Shown here: one piece after another, positions 34,141 through 46,915 of the stretch
Layout: every line of letters begins with the position of its first letter
How positions within the stretch are numbered: the stretch's first letter is position 1
Assembly: GCA_028551475.1 (NCBI GenBank)
Contig: CM052360.1
Coordinates: 20,308,682-20,372,681, forward strand
Direction: 5' to 3'
DNA: 64,000 nucleotides
DNA from: Casuarina equisetifolia
Lineage: Eukaryota; Streptophyta; Magnoliopsida; Fagales; Casuarinaceae
The notes under the pieces: generated by a model
What the model saw: only the letters and a program-made list of their open reading frames with translations
Databases searched by the model: none
Told to the model about the DNA's origin: nothing
Position numbers and translations under genes: made by a program

Positions 34141-34969
34141 TACCGAGTATAACATAATCTTTAAGTGTCACGAATTAAAACTTTGTTTGTTAAGGCAAAA
34201 CTTCCAACGGCTGGAAGGCATTAGATGCCTTGGGGGTTGGTCAACTTTTACGGCAACACCATGTTAGCCTTCAATGGTAACTTTTCTTAGCATAACATCC
34301 TTATCTTGCAGACAGGTCCCCTGTGGGTAATGGTTTTGCGCAGTAATGAAAGTGGGTGGTTGATCTTCGGTAGTGGTCAATTTACAAACACAGAGAGAGA
34401 ACAATTGTACGCCAAGTGTCATATACATTGTTGCCATCCCTTATTCTTTATAATTTATAGTAAAAGAAGCCAAACCTGTTCCTTTTAATCCGACTTACAT
34501 TCTACCGCTTATTTAGACATTTTATCAACGTACATTTTAGAAATTCTAACAACAAAAATTAGAAAGAGTGGAGAACATTTTGTATAAACAATCTCCTCGA
34601 TCGGGTTCCCATTTGCTTTACTGGGATCAAACAAGAATGATTTTGAGGCATTTAAACAACTTATATTTTATAAATTATAAAGAGAAAGTAACATCTTAAA
34701 TTAGCGACCACCTACAACAGCTAAGATAATAAGAAAGACAAGACAAGATAACAAAGGAGCTATTTAAGGTGCTTTTGCTCCATTGTCTTCTATTCATATG
34801 GTCTACCGATTCCCTCTAGAGAATACCATTGCAACAAAACTGTACAGCTCAAAACAATTTCGTTGTTTCCTTCTTTCCGAACATTTGGATTTACAGCTCC
34901 CGTTTTTCCCTTTGTTCTATTAAGATTTCACTCTTATAATTAATTTATTGGGATAACAATCTATGAGGG
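34140..34969. other. Spacer, partly shared with 38.2 kb
   Basis: 34130-34190 (GATACCGAGTATAACATAATC, then TCACG-TTAAAACTTTGTTTG) recurs at 38220-38275. Otherwise AT-rich with no frame of interest. Confidence 0.45.
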
Positions 34970-35400
34970 GAACGTGAAGGAATCATGAGTGAAGAGCTGG
35001 GCCTTCGGATCTCAAAGCAGACTGGGGTCTTGGAGTTCTGTATGTGCGAAGAATATATTAAATAATTTATAGATTTCAGAGTTATAGATTTTCAAGTTGT
35101 AAGCTGAAGAGAACCAAGCTCTTTTCAAGTTTCTAAATTTGTCGTTGTTGTTGTTGTTTTTATTGAGGTTTCGGATCATACCTGAAAAATGTCTAATGAT
35201 ATCTGACCTTTGGAAAATCTCTCTGTTTTGGGGTTCTGCTTTGAATCCATGGATGTAAATAAACGTTGGCCTTGGGGGTGTTGGGAACATTAATTTGGAA
35301 GGGATAATGGAAGCACAACTCCCTTTTGGTTATGGCAGCAATAAATGGGATCCTAGAATAGTTTGGTTTTTATATGCAGCAACTAGAAGCCGATTCCTAA
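34970..35400 (+). pseudogene. Family F copy 3: terminal coding tail
   Basis: From 34985 the frame reads MSEELGLRISKQTGVLEFC and ends CEEYIK before TAA at 35063-35065. The 3' text (TTTCAGAGTTATAG, TCAAGTTGTAA, AATAAACGTTGGCCTT, GGAAGCACAACTCCCTTTTGG) matches copy 4 at 39740-40050. Conservation covers the frame and the flank. No start or upstream exon can be assigned. Function is unknown. Confidence 0.45.
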
Positions 35401-36900
35401 ATTTCGGTACCAGTAAATTTACGGGTACACTTCCAGAAAAGGAATATCTCTAAAAAAAAAAAAATAATATAAATTTGTACTTTAAGAATCTATTTGTATA
35501 TTTTATATTATTGTTGAGTTTTTTTCTTAATTTTTAAGTTTTTTTTTAAATAAAGTTTTGAGTTTAAAATAGTCAAAACCCAGTTATATTCAGAGTTCAA
35601 AATCCTATTGCATTTACCGATTGCCTGAGAGACTAAGGAAAGAAAGTAAGGATGCTGCTAGTCCCCCGATTGTCTCCTTGGGCCTTGATTTCCCATTTGC
35701 CTGTTCATTTTGTTTTGTTTTTGGATGTGAGGATCTATTATGACGGAAATGTCGCTGGAATTGGACGACGTACTATGCAAGACCATCTGGATTTAAGCAT
35801 CAGGAATGGACTAGGTCGCTCATTAGCTACCAACTATCCGAATATATGGTGTTCTATGACAAGATTAAACAAGCTTTCTAGACTTTGGTTTGTAAACTTT
35901 TACAGCTGTTCAAGCTGCTAAATCTTTAATTTGCTCTAAAGTGGCGTATTGTATATTTGGGTTCCATTTGTTGAGTTTATTGGATGTTTTTATAAAGATC
36001 ACTATATTGAACTTATCACTACCATGTTAAGAGGTGTTGAATCACCAGGAATTCGAAAGGAAAAAAAATTTAGGATTTGGATGCCCAAATTTTGGATTTT
36101 TCTTTTCCTTAGTTAGAGGTGAACATTCTAAACTTGGTGTGTTTTTGGCAAGTACAAGTAGCATATTTTATTATTATTTCTCTTAGTAGAGAAAATTGTT
36201 GGAGAATTCTTAGGTGTGAAGAAACATTTGTCTGGTGTAGAAAAGTGCTAGATATTTTATAATAAATTTGTGTACTAATGAGGAGCTTTTTAACTTAATT
36301 GAGCTAAAAAAAGAGTTGATAGAAGTGCCAGTACATTTGAATATATTCGCTACACCTATTTTGTAAAAGGCCAAGTTGATAAAAACAAACAAATATTACT
36401 GGAGATTTTAAACTTAAACTAGAAGTTTTGTAAGAATATACAAGAAATAACTGTAGAATTGAATATAGCTCCAAAGGAAAAATACAAAAGAAAAATGGCC
36501 CCCTGAAAGTGGAAACAAATGTTAATCTTTATTATTAAAAATATCCTGTCATTTCCAAAGATCATATGGGAAGGAAATGGACTTAGGGATTGTTTTAGAG
36601 CCAAATTGGAAGGATTATACTGGAAGTCACCTTCTTTTCCTTATTTTTGATAGCAAGTATCTTTGATTTGTAATCAATTGGTTTCGTGAAAGTTCTTTGA
36701 TTAATATAGTAATTTTCAAGTCTCATTCTTTTTACTTATTTATATATCTACATAATAGCTCTACTTCACTGAAATTGCAAAAAAAAAAAAAAGTTTTTTA
36801 TGTTTTGCTTTCTGCAAAAGTGTCAGTTCCATCTGAATTAATGCCAAGCGATTTGTTGGACATAGTAGCACTAATCTTTAATTGGTTGTGACCACTAAAT
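35400..36900. other. Spacer
   Basis: The plus-strand frame at 35652-35921 (89 codons, ATG start) has no recognised motif and no partner copy. The rest is AT-rich, with an A run at 36780-36792. I see no gene. Confidence 0.4.
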
Positions 36901-37490
36901 CTAAATTATAATGATCCAATCTGAATAGAAAAAGTAACAATGATTGGAACTTCAGCGCCTAACCAGTTCGGCGACAGATTGCAAATCTCAAAACTGTAAC
37001 CTGTGAATCCAAGTCGACGAACTGAACGCCAACAACGGGTTCGATTCTAAACAGCAGCAATCAGAACACTCTGATAATCCCCAAAATCAAACATTCGACA
37101 AACATTCTAACGATAATCCAAGTCAACTAACAGATTAATCCCGAGAAAGCCCAAAAAACCAGCAACACAGATTAACAACACAAAATCCCCAATGGCAACA
37201 GAAGAGATCAATTTCAAGAAATTACAAATACCAACAAAGCAGGCTAACATCAATAAAAATCCAAATACACACACCAAAGAACGATAATCCAAACGAAAAA
37301 GAACACCTGGTCGGACTCGTTCGAGGGAATCCACACCTCCTAAGATTTTTCCAAAGTTTTCGACCTTTTCCAAAAAACTTGAGGACGGAACAAAACACAA
37401 TACAACTGGAATAGAGCAAACAATGACACAACCATCTAACATAGAAAAAGAGTTAGTTACCCTTGTGGTTGTCACAAATTTGTTATCATC
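36900..37490 (-). other. Distinct-composition segment, possible gene fragment
   Basis: This segment is richer in C on the plus strand than its AT-rich flanks. On the minus strand it looks like an untranslated leader and first intron of a plant gene (GTTTAGAATCGAACCC, GATTTGCAATCTGTCG). A minus-strand frame at 37107-37475 of 122 codons is rich in Leu, Val, Phe and Gly with three hydrophobic stretches; it could encode a small membrane protein, but this may be chance from the composition. Not matched elsewhere in the window. Confidence 0.35.
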
Positions 37491-39539
37491 AAATTCTTTC
37501 TATTCATTTTCTTGATCTTTGTTATTATTTAGTTCTTTTTATTCATTGTAGATCTAGCTAAAATTCCTAATAATATTTTACTAGGATTCTCTTAGATATT
37601 AATTTTTTTAAAAAGAAAGACTATAAAAAAATTAAGTAGGACTAAATGAAGAATAAAAAAGCAGGTTACAACTTATGAGAGTAATAGCCTGCACCTCATG
37701 AGGGTGACAACTAAAAAATGTTATTTTGTGTAGTAATCATTAGCCAAAAAAGAATTCAACACGTAGATATTGAAGATGCAGTTTGATTAGTGAGTTGTTA
37801 GTGTTAAAAATAATTATGTAAGAGCTATAAGTAAATATTGTAATTAGAGCTTTTTATATTCTCTAAACCCTAAATTTAGTAAGAAGAAAAGGACTAGTAG
37901 TTAAACTAATAATAAAGAACGTAAAACATTGTATTGATCCAAACTTTCATAAATCTTATATCTTTTATATGTTTATAATTTGATCTATATATTTGTGTAT
38001 TCTTGTTATGGGTTGTCTACGCAACATTAGATATATATCAAACTAATTCATCTAAGGTCATTCAGGTTTAGGCGCACTAGGGTTTTCTTACCTTACATTT
38101 GATGCCTACTTCCTATTTTTCTCTCCTCCTATTATAGCATGTCGTGGGAAAAAAGTAGAAGTTTCCTCCTACACAAGCCAGTGAGGTCATCATAAGAATA
38201 CAAAAAGGATAGCTACACAGATATTAAGTATAACATAATCTTTAACTATCACGTGTTAAAACTTTGTTTGATTAGACAAAACTTCTCTACATAGCATGTG
38301 ATGAAAAATGAGTGGAGTTGAAAACTATGAAACAGCTTGTATTTACTCGTTGATCGTATACATGAATACGGGGAAGAAGAGCTACGGCAGCAACTCTTAA
38401 ATAATAAAAAAGAAAGAATTTCTAAGCTAGGGTTACAACAGGCTATGGGCCCCTACAATGTAGACCAACGTCATAGGTGGCCCAATAACAGGAAATACAT
38501 CATTTTAACATTTTGTTATTAAAGAAATACAAAGGTGTCAACTACGAAAGTGTAGATCATTATTAACGGAGTCTACAAAAGTAGAGCTCCTATACGACCT
38601 TAACCAAAATATGTTTATGGTTAACTAATAGATTGGGGAGATCTTATAATACTTACTGCTGATTTTGTAATAAAGAGTGTCAAGAGTGTCATCTCCTCAA
38701 GTTTATTGCTTATCAAGAGTATCATTTATTACATCTTTGGGATATAGAGCAAGTCAAATTATTAGAAAGTCATCCCAAGCTTTTTAGTTTTTGCCTTTTG
38801 TGGAGGACTTATGGTCAATACGCAAATCAAAACTAAAAAAATAGGGAATATGTTTCCATTGAATTGTAAGGAAGTTTTACAAAACTTGAAAGGAAGACAT
38901 AATTTTTTTTGTCGACAAGGCTTCGACTTAATTGAGAGTAGATATTCTTTGAAATCTCTTAGTTCTAAATTTGATACCTGGATATGTGTATTTAAGTGTG
39001 TGCATATAAAAAAACAAAAAAACAAAAAAATCTTTCCTCTATCAAGTTAATGCTTTTCCCACGGCAATATTGGAAACCCTCCAATTAAGTACAATCTTGC
39101 TTTGTTGTTTACAACGTCCATCCCTCGGTGATGTGCTTGTCTGTCAGCCAGGATGAGTGCTTATATAGCCTCTGGACACCGTATCATCATCTGACTTGCG
39201 ATCTTCATTTACGAGTTGAACCCTGACCAAGATGTATGTTTCACCGTAATCGTAGAACAAAGTGAGCATAGGATAAACATATTCATGTTCCCGCATGTCA
39301 CACTATCATTGCATGCATGATTTTGCTGTTTTCCAGCTTTATTTGGCTCTATTAATTACTACGTTTTTCTCATAAGACCTTACAGATTATGGAAAATGCG
39401 AACAAAGAAAAATTGCTAAACGTTCTCGTTGACTATATCTGTTAATGTTGCATTTTACCGTTACTTCAAATAATTTAAGAACAAGTTGAGATTCAACTTT
39501 TGCAACTGTTTATTTAGGTCATCCTTGTATTTGTGAAAG
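37490..39539. other. AT-rich spacer
   Basis: No recognised gene. Short frames near 38337 and 38811 lack motifs. 38045-38110 (GGCGCACTAGGGTTTTC) and 39170-39240 (TATATAGCC) look leader-like but are followed by nothing coding that I can support. Confidence 0.4.
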
Positions 39540-40080
39540 AGCAACTACACCGGATTGAGCACTTACGAAGGACAAGGAGAAAAGAACAGAACCCTTTTGC
39601 CAGGCTTCATGAGTGAGGACTTGGGTCGCGGAAGAATAATTCAGAAGGATTCGTGAGTGAAGAGTTGGGTCTTTGGATCTCAAAGCAGACTTGGGTGTTG
39701 GAGTTCTGTATGACTGAAGAGTATATTAATTAGTTTAGAGATTTCGGAGTTATAGCTTGTCAAGTTGTAAACTGTGGAGAACTAAGCTTTATTTCCTTAG
39801 AGGGTCAAAGCTTTTCAAGTTGTTAAAATTTGTTATTGTTGTTTTTATTTTAGGGTTTCGGAAAAACATCTGATGATATCTGATCATTGGAAAATCTTTC
39901 TCTGTTCTTGGGGCTCTGCTTTGAATCCGAGCATGTAAATAAACGTTGGCCTTCTTGTTGTTGGAAAACTAATTTGGAAGGTACAATGGAAGCACAACTC
40001 CATTTTGGTTATGCTACCATTTAATGGAATCCTAGGATGGTATGATTCGTTTTTGGGGTTTAGTTATTAAAGCAGCTAAT
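39540..40080 (+). pseudogene. Family F copy 4: longest terminal coding tail
   Basis: A frame runs through VKEQLHRIEHLRRTRRKEQ, one stop, then GLGSRKNNSEG and VSEELGLWISKQTWVLEFC, ending MTEEYIN before TAG at 39731-39733. The part from 39653 is open for 26 codons and matches copy 3 with few amino-acid changes. The downstream 300 bp match copy 3 as a shared 3' untranslated region. It seems to be the last exon of a decayed gene; I do not know the family. Confidence 0.45.
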
Positions 40081-40084
40081 TCAA

Positions 40085-40878
40085 TGTTAAACATAAAGGA
40101 CTCCTTGTACGTTCAATCGATTTTATAAGATCAGAATTCTACTAAGACTCCTATTATGCCTTTCGCACGTCTCCACTAGACTTGCCACCAATCAAAAGTA
40201 TGATCGTTGTTAAGGAAGTTACATGATTTCTAAACCAATTTAAAAGCTAAAAAAGATATTTCAAAGTAGTTACGATACAATAAGATTTCTATTCCAATTC
40301 ATAGTTCTTAATTCCTTTGACCATACATAGGATAGAAAAAATTAGCATAATATATATATTGTTTATTGTATTCGTTAAAGATTAAGTTAGCTTGAAGTTA
40401 GGAAGAACGTCCTATTTCATCTAAAATTATTAATAAAATCTCTTGAATGTCGCAAACAAATTATTGATATTAATTCAAAAGAGAATCTTATCCCATTTAA
40501 AATTATTGATTAGGTCTATGTAAGTTTTTCTATTCCATTTAAATTAGTAATGGTAGAATCTATCTTCAAATAGAATTCTAACCTTTCATAAAATCTATAT
40601 AAAGGATCTTTACTATAAATATTGAAATACACAATTCAACACATTTGAATACAATCAATATATTATTTCTCTTCGTCTCTCTTCTTCTTAGTGTGATATA
40701 AAGTTGAGTTGTCTCGCAAAAAAAGGGCAATGTGATTTATCTCTCTTTTCTTTTCCCCCTTAACTAACAATATATGCACTCAATATATACACACATTGAA
40801 TCTTAATTTTATAATTGAGGTCTTTACTAACTTATCATTGAGTTAACTAATTAAGTGACTTGGCCTCTTACATCAACA
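40085..40878 (+). mobile_element. Candidate solo LTR
   Basis: It begins TGTTAAACATAAAGG and ends CTCTTACATCAACA, with TGTT/AACA ends. It contains TATATAAAGG (about 40599) followed by a leader-like CAATATATTATTTCTCTTCG, as in an LTR promoter and R-U5. It lies between family F copy 4 and R1-c. The flanks TTCAA and CCCTT do not match as a target duplication, so the edges may be off. Confidence 0.4.
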
Positions 40879-40889
40879 CCCTTCTAGGA

Positions 40890-43290
40890 AAGTTGGTCAC
40901 AAATTTAAAGAAGACTTTTCTTCAAGACATTGGAATTTATAAAAATGAATTAACATTAATAATATGTAGCAAATAATATTAAGAAAGCCAACATTGTAGC
41001 AGAAAAATGGCCGTTGTTTACTTGCTGTCTTATTACCAAGTTCAAAGTAGCATATTTAGCGATCCTAGAAATAGTTAATGATGGAAAACGCAAACCTCAA
41101 AATAAAAAATACACTAATCAATAAAGCCAGTAGCTCCAATTTCTACTTTTTGAGAAGTGAAACATTCCAATAGCTCCAATTTCGAGGAAGCAAGATGGAA
41201 AAGAGAGGAAAAAACAGAGAATGATCACAACTGACTTTTTTTGGTTGAGTTCTTTGTATTGCCTCATGAAAAACCAAAGTGAAGCCCTGATGACTCCACC
41301 AGTGTACCTCGAAACAATTTTCCATGACTGGGCCAAGGCCGAGTCAATTTTCAAGGGCAACCCAAATATTGTGTATGTTGTCTTTGTGTTATTTTTCATT
41401 ATCATGTAATCTTCTATGCTTATTTTTTTTTACTTCCAATTCTCATCACGTTCTTTTTCTTCTACTTAATTGATAGTGTTCTTTTTTTCTTTTCTTTTCT
41501 TTTTTTTTTTTATATTTATTTTCAGCTACCTTTTTCAATTTTATCATGACTTGAGTATGTGTTATATCTCACTTTATCTAAGTCAGATATATTGCACATA
41601 TGCTAGCTGATATTGCTCAATTAGGATACTGGAATCCAGATCATTTCACTCTTTTTGCTTTATCAACATCCACAGTGTTTAGTAGTAGCAAATTTGGTGA
41701 TCCTATGTTAGATAAAGAGTTCAGAAAATCATACTTAGCTAGGGTAGATTTTAAAAAGGTTATTGATTTTAGTGTTATGAACTTATAGTCATAGAAAATA
41801 TGCAAGTACCTAAACTTTTTGCATTCTAGTATAATGTTTTTAGTTGTTCTTTTGAAGGTGATGACCCGAGCATCTGATCTTCTTTCCTACTCAGATTGGT
41901 ACATACAGAATCACAAGACTCGTGTTGAGCCTCTTCTGCCTTGACTTGAGCCTCTTCACTCCTCCTCTCCAATCTTGAGTAACCTCTCGATCTTGAACTT
42001 GAAGTGGTCTTGTAAATCCTCTGCCAAAGTTTCCTTTGCCAAGGCATCCACTAATGATCCCACGGTTGCAGAAACTTTGGCTTTGATACTTTTGTTACAT
42101 GCACAAAGGTTAGAACATGTAACTAGTTTCATTACAAGCGGGTTAACACCCATTTGAGACGGAGTATGGTAACTTTGTATGAAATGGAGTCTTGATGACA
42201 TCATTAGAGGGATGCCAGAACTTTGTTTTCAGAAGGGAAAACACACCAGTTTCTTTAAATTTCAAAAACTACCTTCACCTTACACAGGAAGCTCTTTATA
42301 TGAGCTTCCTATCTTACTGATACACCATGCGTCCCTCACCCTCTTACCTACTTACTAATGCAACCTATCTTTTATTACATGCCTACTTAGCCCATATTGT
42401 TAGCCCAACAAGGTTCCCACGGCAAAATAGTGACATAAATGAGCACCCAATCCCACTCGCGATTTTGAGACGTCTCCTTTGACACATGCACGTAACACAA
42501 AGCTTCTGTATTTCCATGAAAAGTTAGACCAATAAATGACTCGGGTTTGCTTCTAAAGATGCTCAAGCAGTCCATTTACCAGCTAACTAATAGAAATAAT
42601 TAATTAACTGAAATGAAGACAATCTAACTATAGAGCCCACATAGTATCTCCTTTGGATTGGGAACTCAAAAAAAAAAAAAATTGTTTGCAACTTTTGTAA
42701 GGTTTTCAGTAAGTTAAAAAATCATTAATGCCATTTTCCGTTATGATATTAACACCCTAAGGTACTTCTTTAAACTATCATTGAAGTCTAAAAATGGAAT
42801 GAGATTTCCCTTATTTAGGTATTGTGCTTCGAATGTAATTTCATGAGTTCATTATGCTCTACCTATGTGAGCTATTTTTGCATCCTCAAGCGGAGGATGA
42901 TATCCACAAGCTTTGTGCAAAACATAATATGACTGGTGTTGTACAAAAGATATAATTACAGAAGTTGCTCAAGGTAATGCAAATTATATGATTATTTTCA
43001 CATTAAGCAAATACCTTCAGTTGGTAAGCATTTTTGCATCTCAATATATCTATCTCTAAATGATTTTACCTCTTGAGCTACTAAGTTGTTTATACTAAAA
43101 AATTGTGCGTCTATTTTTTAGGTCAGTTTTGAGTATTTATATAAATGAGATGATACGATGTATGTAAGCAACTGTATGTCTCTTTCTATACCATTCTACA
43201 TTATATAATAGGAAATAAATGTTAACTTCCATATTGATTCTCCTTTCAAAATTCAACATATTGAGAACCTTTTAGATTGAGTTTGTAAGT
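40890..43290 (+). repeat. R1 dispersed repeat, copy c
   Basis: It aligns with R1-a and R1-b throughout, but the minisatellite is shortened to little more than one unit (41325-41370; frame PPVYLETIFHD). A foreign segment interrupts it at about 41870-42640. The last part (42700-43280) matches 16260-16690 and 61860-62330: ATTAACACCCTAA, TTTATTATTG-like text, ATACCTTCAGTTGG and TCTAAATGATTTTAC. Confidence 0.75.
41870..42640 (-). other. Foreign segment inserted in R1-c
   Basis: These roughly 770 bp are absent from R1-a, R1-b and R1-d. On the minus strand, overlapping frames at 42204-41956 and 42047-41826 read CNKSIKAKVSATVGSLVDAL, then LAKETLAEDLQDHFKFK and IERLLKIGEEE, then a Glu/Lys/Arg-rich part in another frame. 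This looks like real, once-coding alpha-helical sequence, but I do not recognise it. Possibly a captured gene fragment or a small element; no clear terminal repeats were seen. Confidence 0.4.
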
Positions 43291-44774
43291 TTGTAGCTAA
43301 TACAAGTTTTATTTCTTTCCGCACAAGCCACCCTACTGCATGGAAAAATCAGACATTATTGCAAAACCGTGGGTAGATTTTTTCCTTTCTCTCCTATCAC
43401 AGAAACTGACATGTTGCTGCATTTCATTTTCCTCTCTCACTCTCCCTCTCACTTAATTTCCCTCTCTTTCTCCGAAAAATCTCACACAAGATAGAAAAAG
43501 CGGGTACTTTTTTTGAGTATATACCACAAACTCAATGGTTTCCGAAAACAGAAAAGAGATCCTAAGTAACTAATACGATTCTCAGAATATAGGTTGGTTT
43601 CAATTAGCCAAGCTATATTTGTACCTTAAATGCATAACTATCGTTTCCTTTCTTAGTTAAATTTGATCCTGAAATCAGATTCCTTTAATATAATGTAACT
43701 TGCGCCTGTAACTTTAGGACACACTAAACTTGCTGTCACCTTACACCTTAACGTGGATTAGGGTTTACTGAAGGTGAAGTTTTGTGCGTGTACCACTTTT
43801 AGACAATAGAGACACGTGCACTTTTACGATGAGAAAGGAGTACTACAGTAGCTTGTCTCATAAGCATATACATATAAAAGAATAGCACTAGCAATAATAT
43901 CTTATATAATATTGACCAAAAAATTGCTAATCTATGTCCACAGAAGCCTTGTCTAATGCAATTATTATCCATTAAAGAATATAAAACGAATCAGTATTAT
44001 TATACCCGGAATGAATCAATATAATTGATTTTTGTGATGAAGAATCAATTACCCTTCTTTCCTTCGATGAATCTTATTTAGCGTAGCATGACATATCATC
44101 CAGAGGTAAGCTTCTTTGGCCTTTCAATCATTTATTAAAAAATATAACTGCTTTGGGGATTCAGAAAACGAAATGGTGGAATATATTGAGTTTGACTTGC
44201 ATGAAGCGCAGCAGCAGACAAATGAATGACACATTTTAGATGGGAAGAGATCTCAATTTTTGTCATTTTCTATGCGGCTTCCTGAACACTAGTTTCACAT
44301 GATATCGAGATTTCCGGAAAAAGAAACAAGGAGAAGCTTTTTAGTTGGCAACTTTTTATTTATTACATACAGCCCCAGGTAAGCCACGGCCAATGCTTCT
44401 CAGAGCAGAGAAGTGTGCTTGAGTTCTCTGAATGGACAGTACTGCTGAGAGTAGAGAAGCATGTCAGAGCAGAGTAGGACAGTCTTCATGGACGAGGAGC
44501 AGGGATGTTCGCCGTTCTTGTTCTGAGGATGGATGTCGTCAAGGATTTTTGATTTATCAATGGTGATCCTAATTGGAGCTTGGTGTGTGAACTAGGTTCG
44601 TTCAAGTTTTTGAGTCAAACATGCAACATATTATGTCACGACTAAAAATGTGTAGTAAATATATCAGGGGGGTATAGTATATGCCAGAACCTACAAAGCT
44701 AAGTTGGTTCCGTGAGAAAGGTATAACCTCAAGGAAGAGGCCCCCGCAAATGGGATACAGCCAATAATTTCGAG
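43291..44774. other. Spacer with one local repeat
   Basis: 43480-43625 is the partner of 21179-21290. 44370-44500 holds imperfect repeats of CAGAGCAGAGAAG. No gene is supported. Confidence 0.45.
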
Positions 44775-45640
44775 CCACGCAGACCATGAATAGAAACATG
44801 TATATCATTACTTACCTTCAGCTTTGCGCCATTCATGGCTTGTGCGGACTCAACAGAGAGAAAAGAAAACCCTGAAGCTACTCTAAAGGCGTGAAACTAG
44901 GTCATTATAGTCCCCTCTTCTTCGTCTTCTTTCTTCTTTTCCTTTCCCTATTTAGGCGCACTATTTCTTATTAACAAATAGAAGATGCGTTACCTAGCAA
45001 ATTAATTTTTTGCAAAGTGAGAGGGGCCCGGCACACCCTTTGCATACAATATCGAAAAGTAAATTGTTGAAAACGAGACCAATAAGACCTTTAACTTTTT
45101 GCCTCAACGGGATGCATGAAGCCACTATTACTGATCACATGGTAGCTTTTACTTTTCAACCTCGTTGCCAGACAAAAATTCTTTAGTATTAAGCACCGTG
45201 GGTCTGAAGTAGCACTTCCAAAGTAAATATCTCCGCTTTCAAAGATCTTGCACTTGCCTTCCGTTTAACTTTCTGCATCAATGTACTTTTGAAGAACTGA
45301 CACGTACTGGGGAAAGAACTGAATTTTGAAGGAGCAAAATAAAAATTTTCGGAATTTATTTTAGCAGGAAATTTGAATCATGACAGAAGTCTTATATTTC
45401 AGCTTTGTCAGGCGTCGCACAGGGGCATTTCTGTTAACCTCTTGCATTCATTGTGCTTCACGGAAGATAAGGCATCCATCGGTGCCATAAAATGGCAGGT
45501 GGACATGCATAGACCGCTTTCAGTGAGTTTGTATTTGGTGGCTGTTCGAGAATCCCAACCTTGTCAAGAGCTGAATTCATAAGAGATGTCTCAAATTTTT
45601 TCGACCTCCTTGGTCTTCAAAGGCCTGATCCTCCCCGCCT
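44775..45640 (+). repeat. E repeat, copy 1 (left of DUF247 gene)
   Basis: It matches E2 and E3 at 49260-50400: GAAACATGTATATC-TTAC, ACAGAGAGAAAAG, CCTGAAGCTACT, GGCGCACTATTT, TTTGCATACAATATC, TATCTCCGCTTTCAAAGAT, CTGAATTTTGAAG-A-CAAAA and GTGGACATGCATA-ACCGCTTTCA. It is in direct orientation relative to E2 and E3. The three copies bracket the DUF247 gene, suggesting unequal exchange or a tandem duplication that later lost a gene copy. Confidence 0.75.
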
Positions 45641-46915
45641 CATGGGGAGCTTGTCGGTCAGCGTTAGTTAGCCTTCGTTCTCCAGATAGATCTAGTTGAA
45701 AGTCTTCATTAAGGATATACTTTGAAGCAACAAATTAAGCATATTTTTGTCCAAAAATATACTATGTGACAGCTTTTTCTAGTTGAACGCCACCACAAAA
45801 TCCTCCAAAATCTTCACAAAAGGATAAAGACTGTTCGAGTAAGTTCAAGACTAACAAAAGGAGGCCTAAGGGCGCTTAAAGGTGTCACAACTAGGTGTTG
45901 ATCATTGATAATCAAGATATTTCAGTCTATATTATTTATCTTTAGCACGTTGTATATAACTTGTGGTTTAAAATTTCTAATTTCCATTTGGTTACAAATA
46001 ATTTATAGAAAAATTACAAATACTTTTCAATTTTCGAAGATAAGAAAAAAACTATTACATTCCAAAGGTTAAACAATAATTTTCATAATCACATTTACAT
46101 ATTTACATCCTAGGCAGTTATCTCCTATGCAGTTTCGACGCATTATTTACTCCATTTGAGCTCCAGCATATTCTTATCATCCCTCCAATTACTTTTTAAC
46201 AAAAACTGATAGATATTCAGGCATACGAAGGTAATAATCGACTCTCAAGCAGTATATATGATTGTTCGAAATGAAATCCTAATCTCATACGTGGTAGGGC
46301 CTTTCAAAATCTGATACATTACAAATTCGAGGGAAAGAAAAAGGAAAAAGAAAAAAGCAAAGGAAAGAAAAAGCTGCATCTGAAAAAGACTATCCAGATA
46401 TGTATCGAATTCAAGGGACAAAAATCAGAATAAAGAGGAAAGAAAAGCTCTGTTTTAAAGAGACTATCTCAAAGTCCTAAAAAAAACTAGAAGTTGAACA
46501 ACTAAAAATTCAATGCTTCAACTTTTAACTTTAGAAGTTTTTTATCTAGAGCATTTAAGATCACACAAATCATATTATGTTTTATAATTTCTTAATGACT
46601 TACTGTGGTCTCTTAGTTTTACCCATGTACACGAACGTCGCCAGGTAACCTCTGTGGCCCACCCAAACTAATAAGATAAATTGAAAGCCTATGAAAACAG
46701 AAATCTAACTCGAAACTAGTAGATAGTCAATACAAACATAGCAATCTATTGATTACGAAAACAATATAAAACTTACTGAATTGTTGTCAAAAGAAAAAAA
46801 GAAAAACTACTTCGTGACAGAATTAGAGAAAACTGAAAATATTTAAAGTTCACAACTAGAAGAACAAAAAAAAAAAAAAAACTTTCGTGGAGCAACATTG
46901 CTATCCGTTTTGATT
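45641..46915. other. Spacer downstream of the DUF247 gene
   Basis: AT-rich with an A/G-rich tract at 46330-46380 and an A run at 46867-46880. This holds the 3' untranslated region of the minus-strand gene. No other signal. Confidence 0.5.

Noticed and set aside
37020..37060. tRNA-like GGGTTCGATTC
   Set aside because: No acceptor stem or cloverleaf could be built around it.
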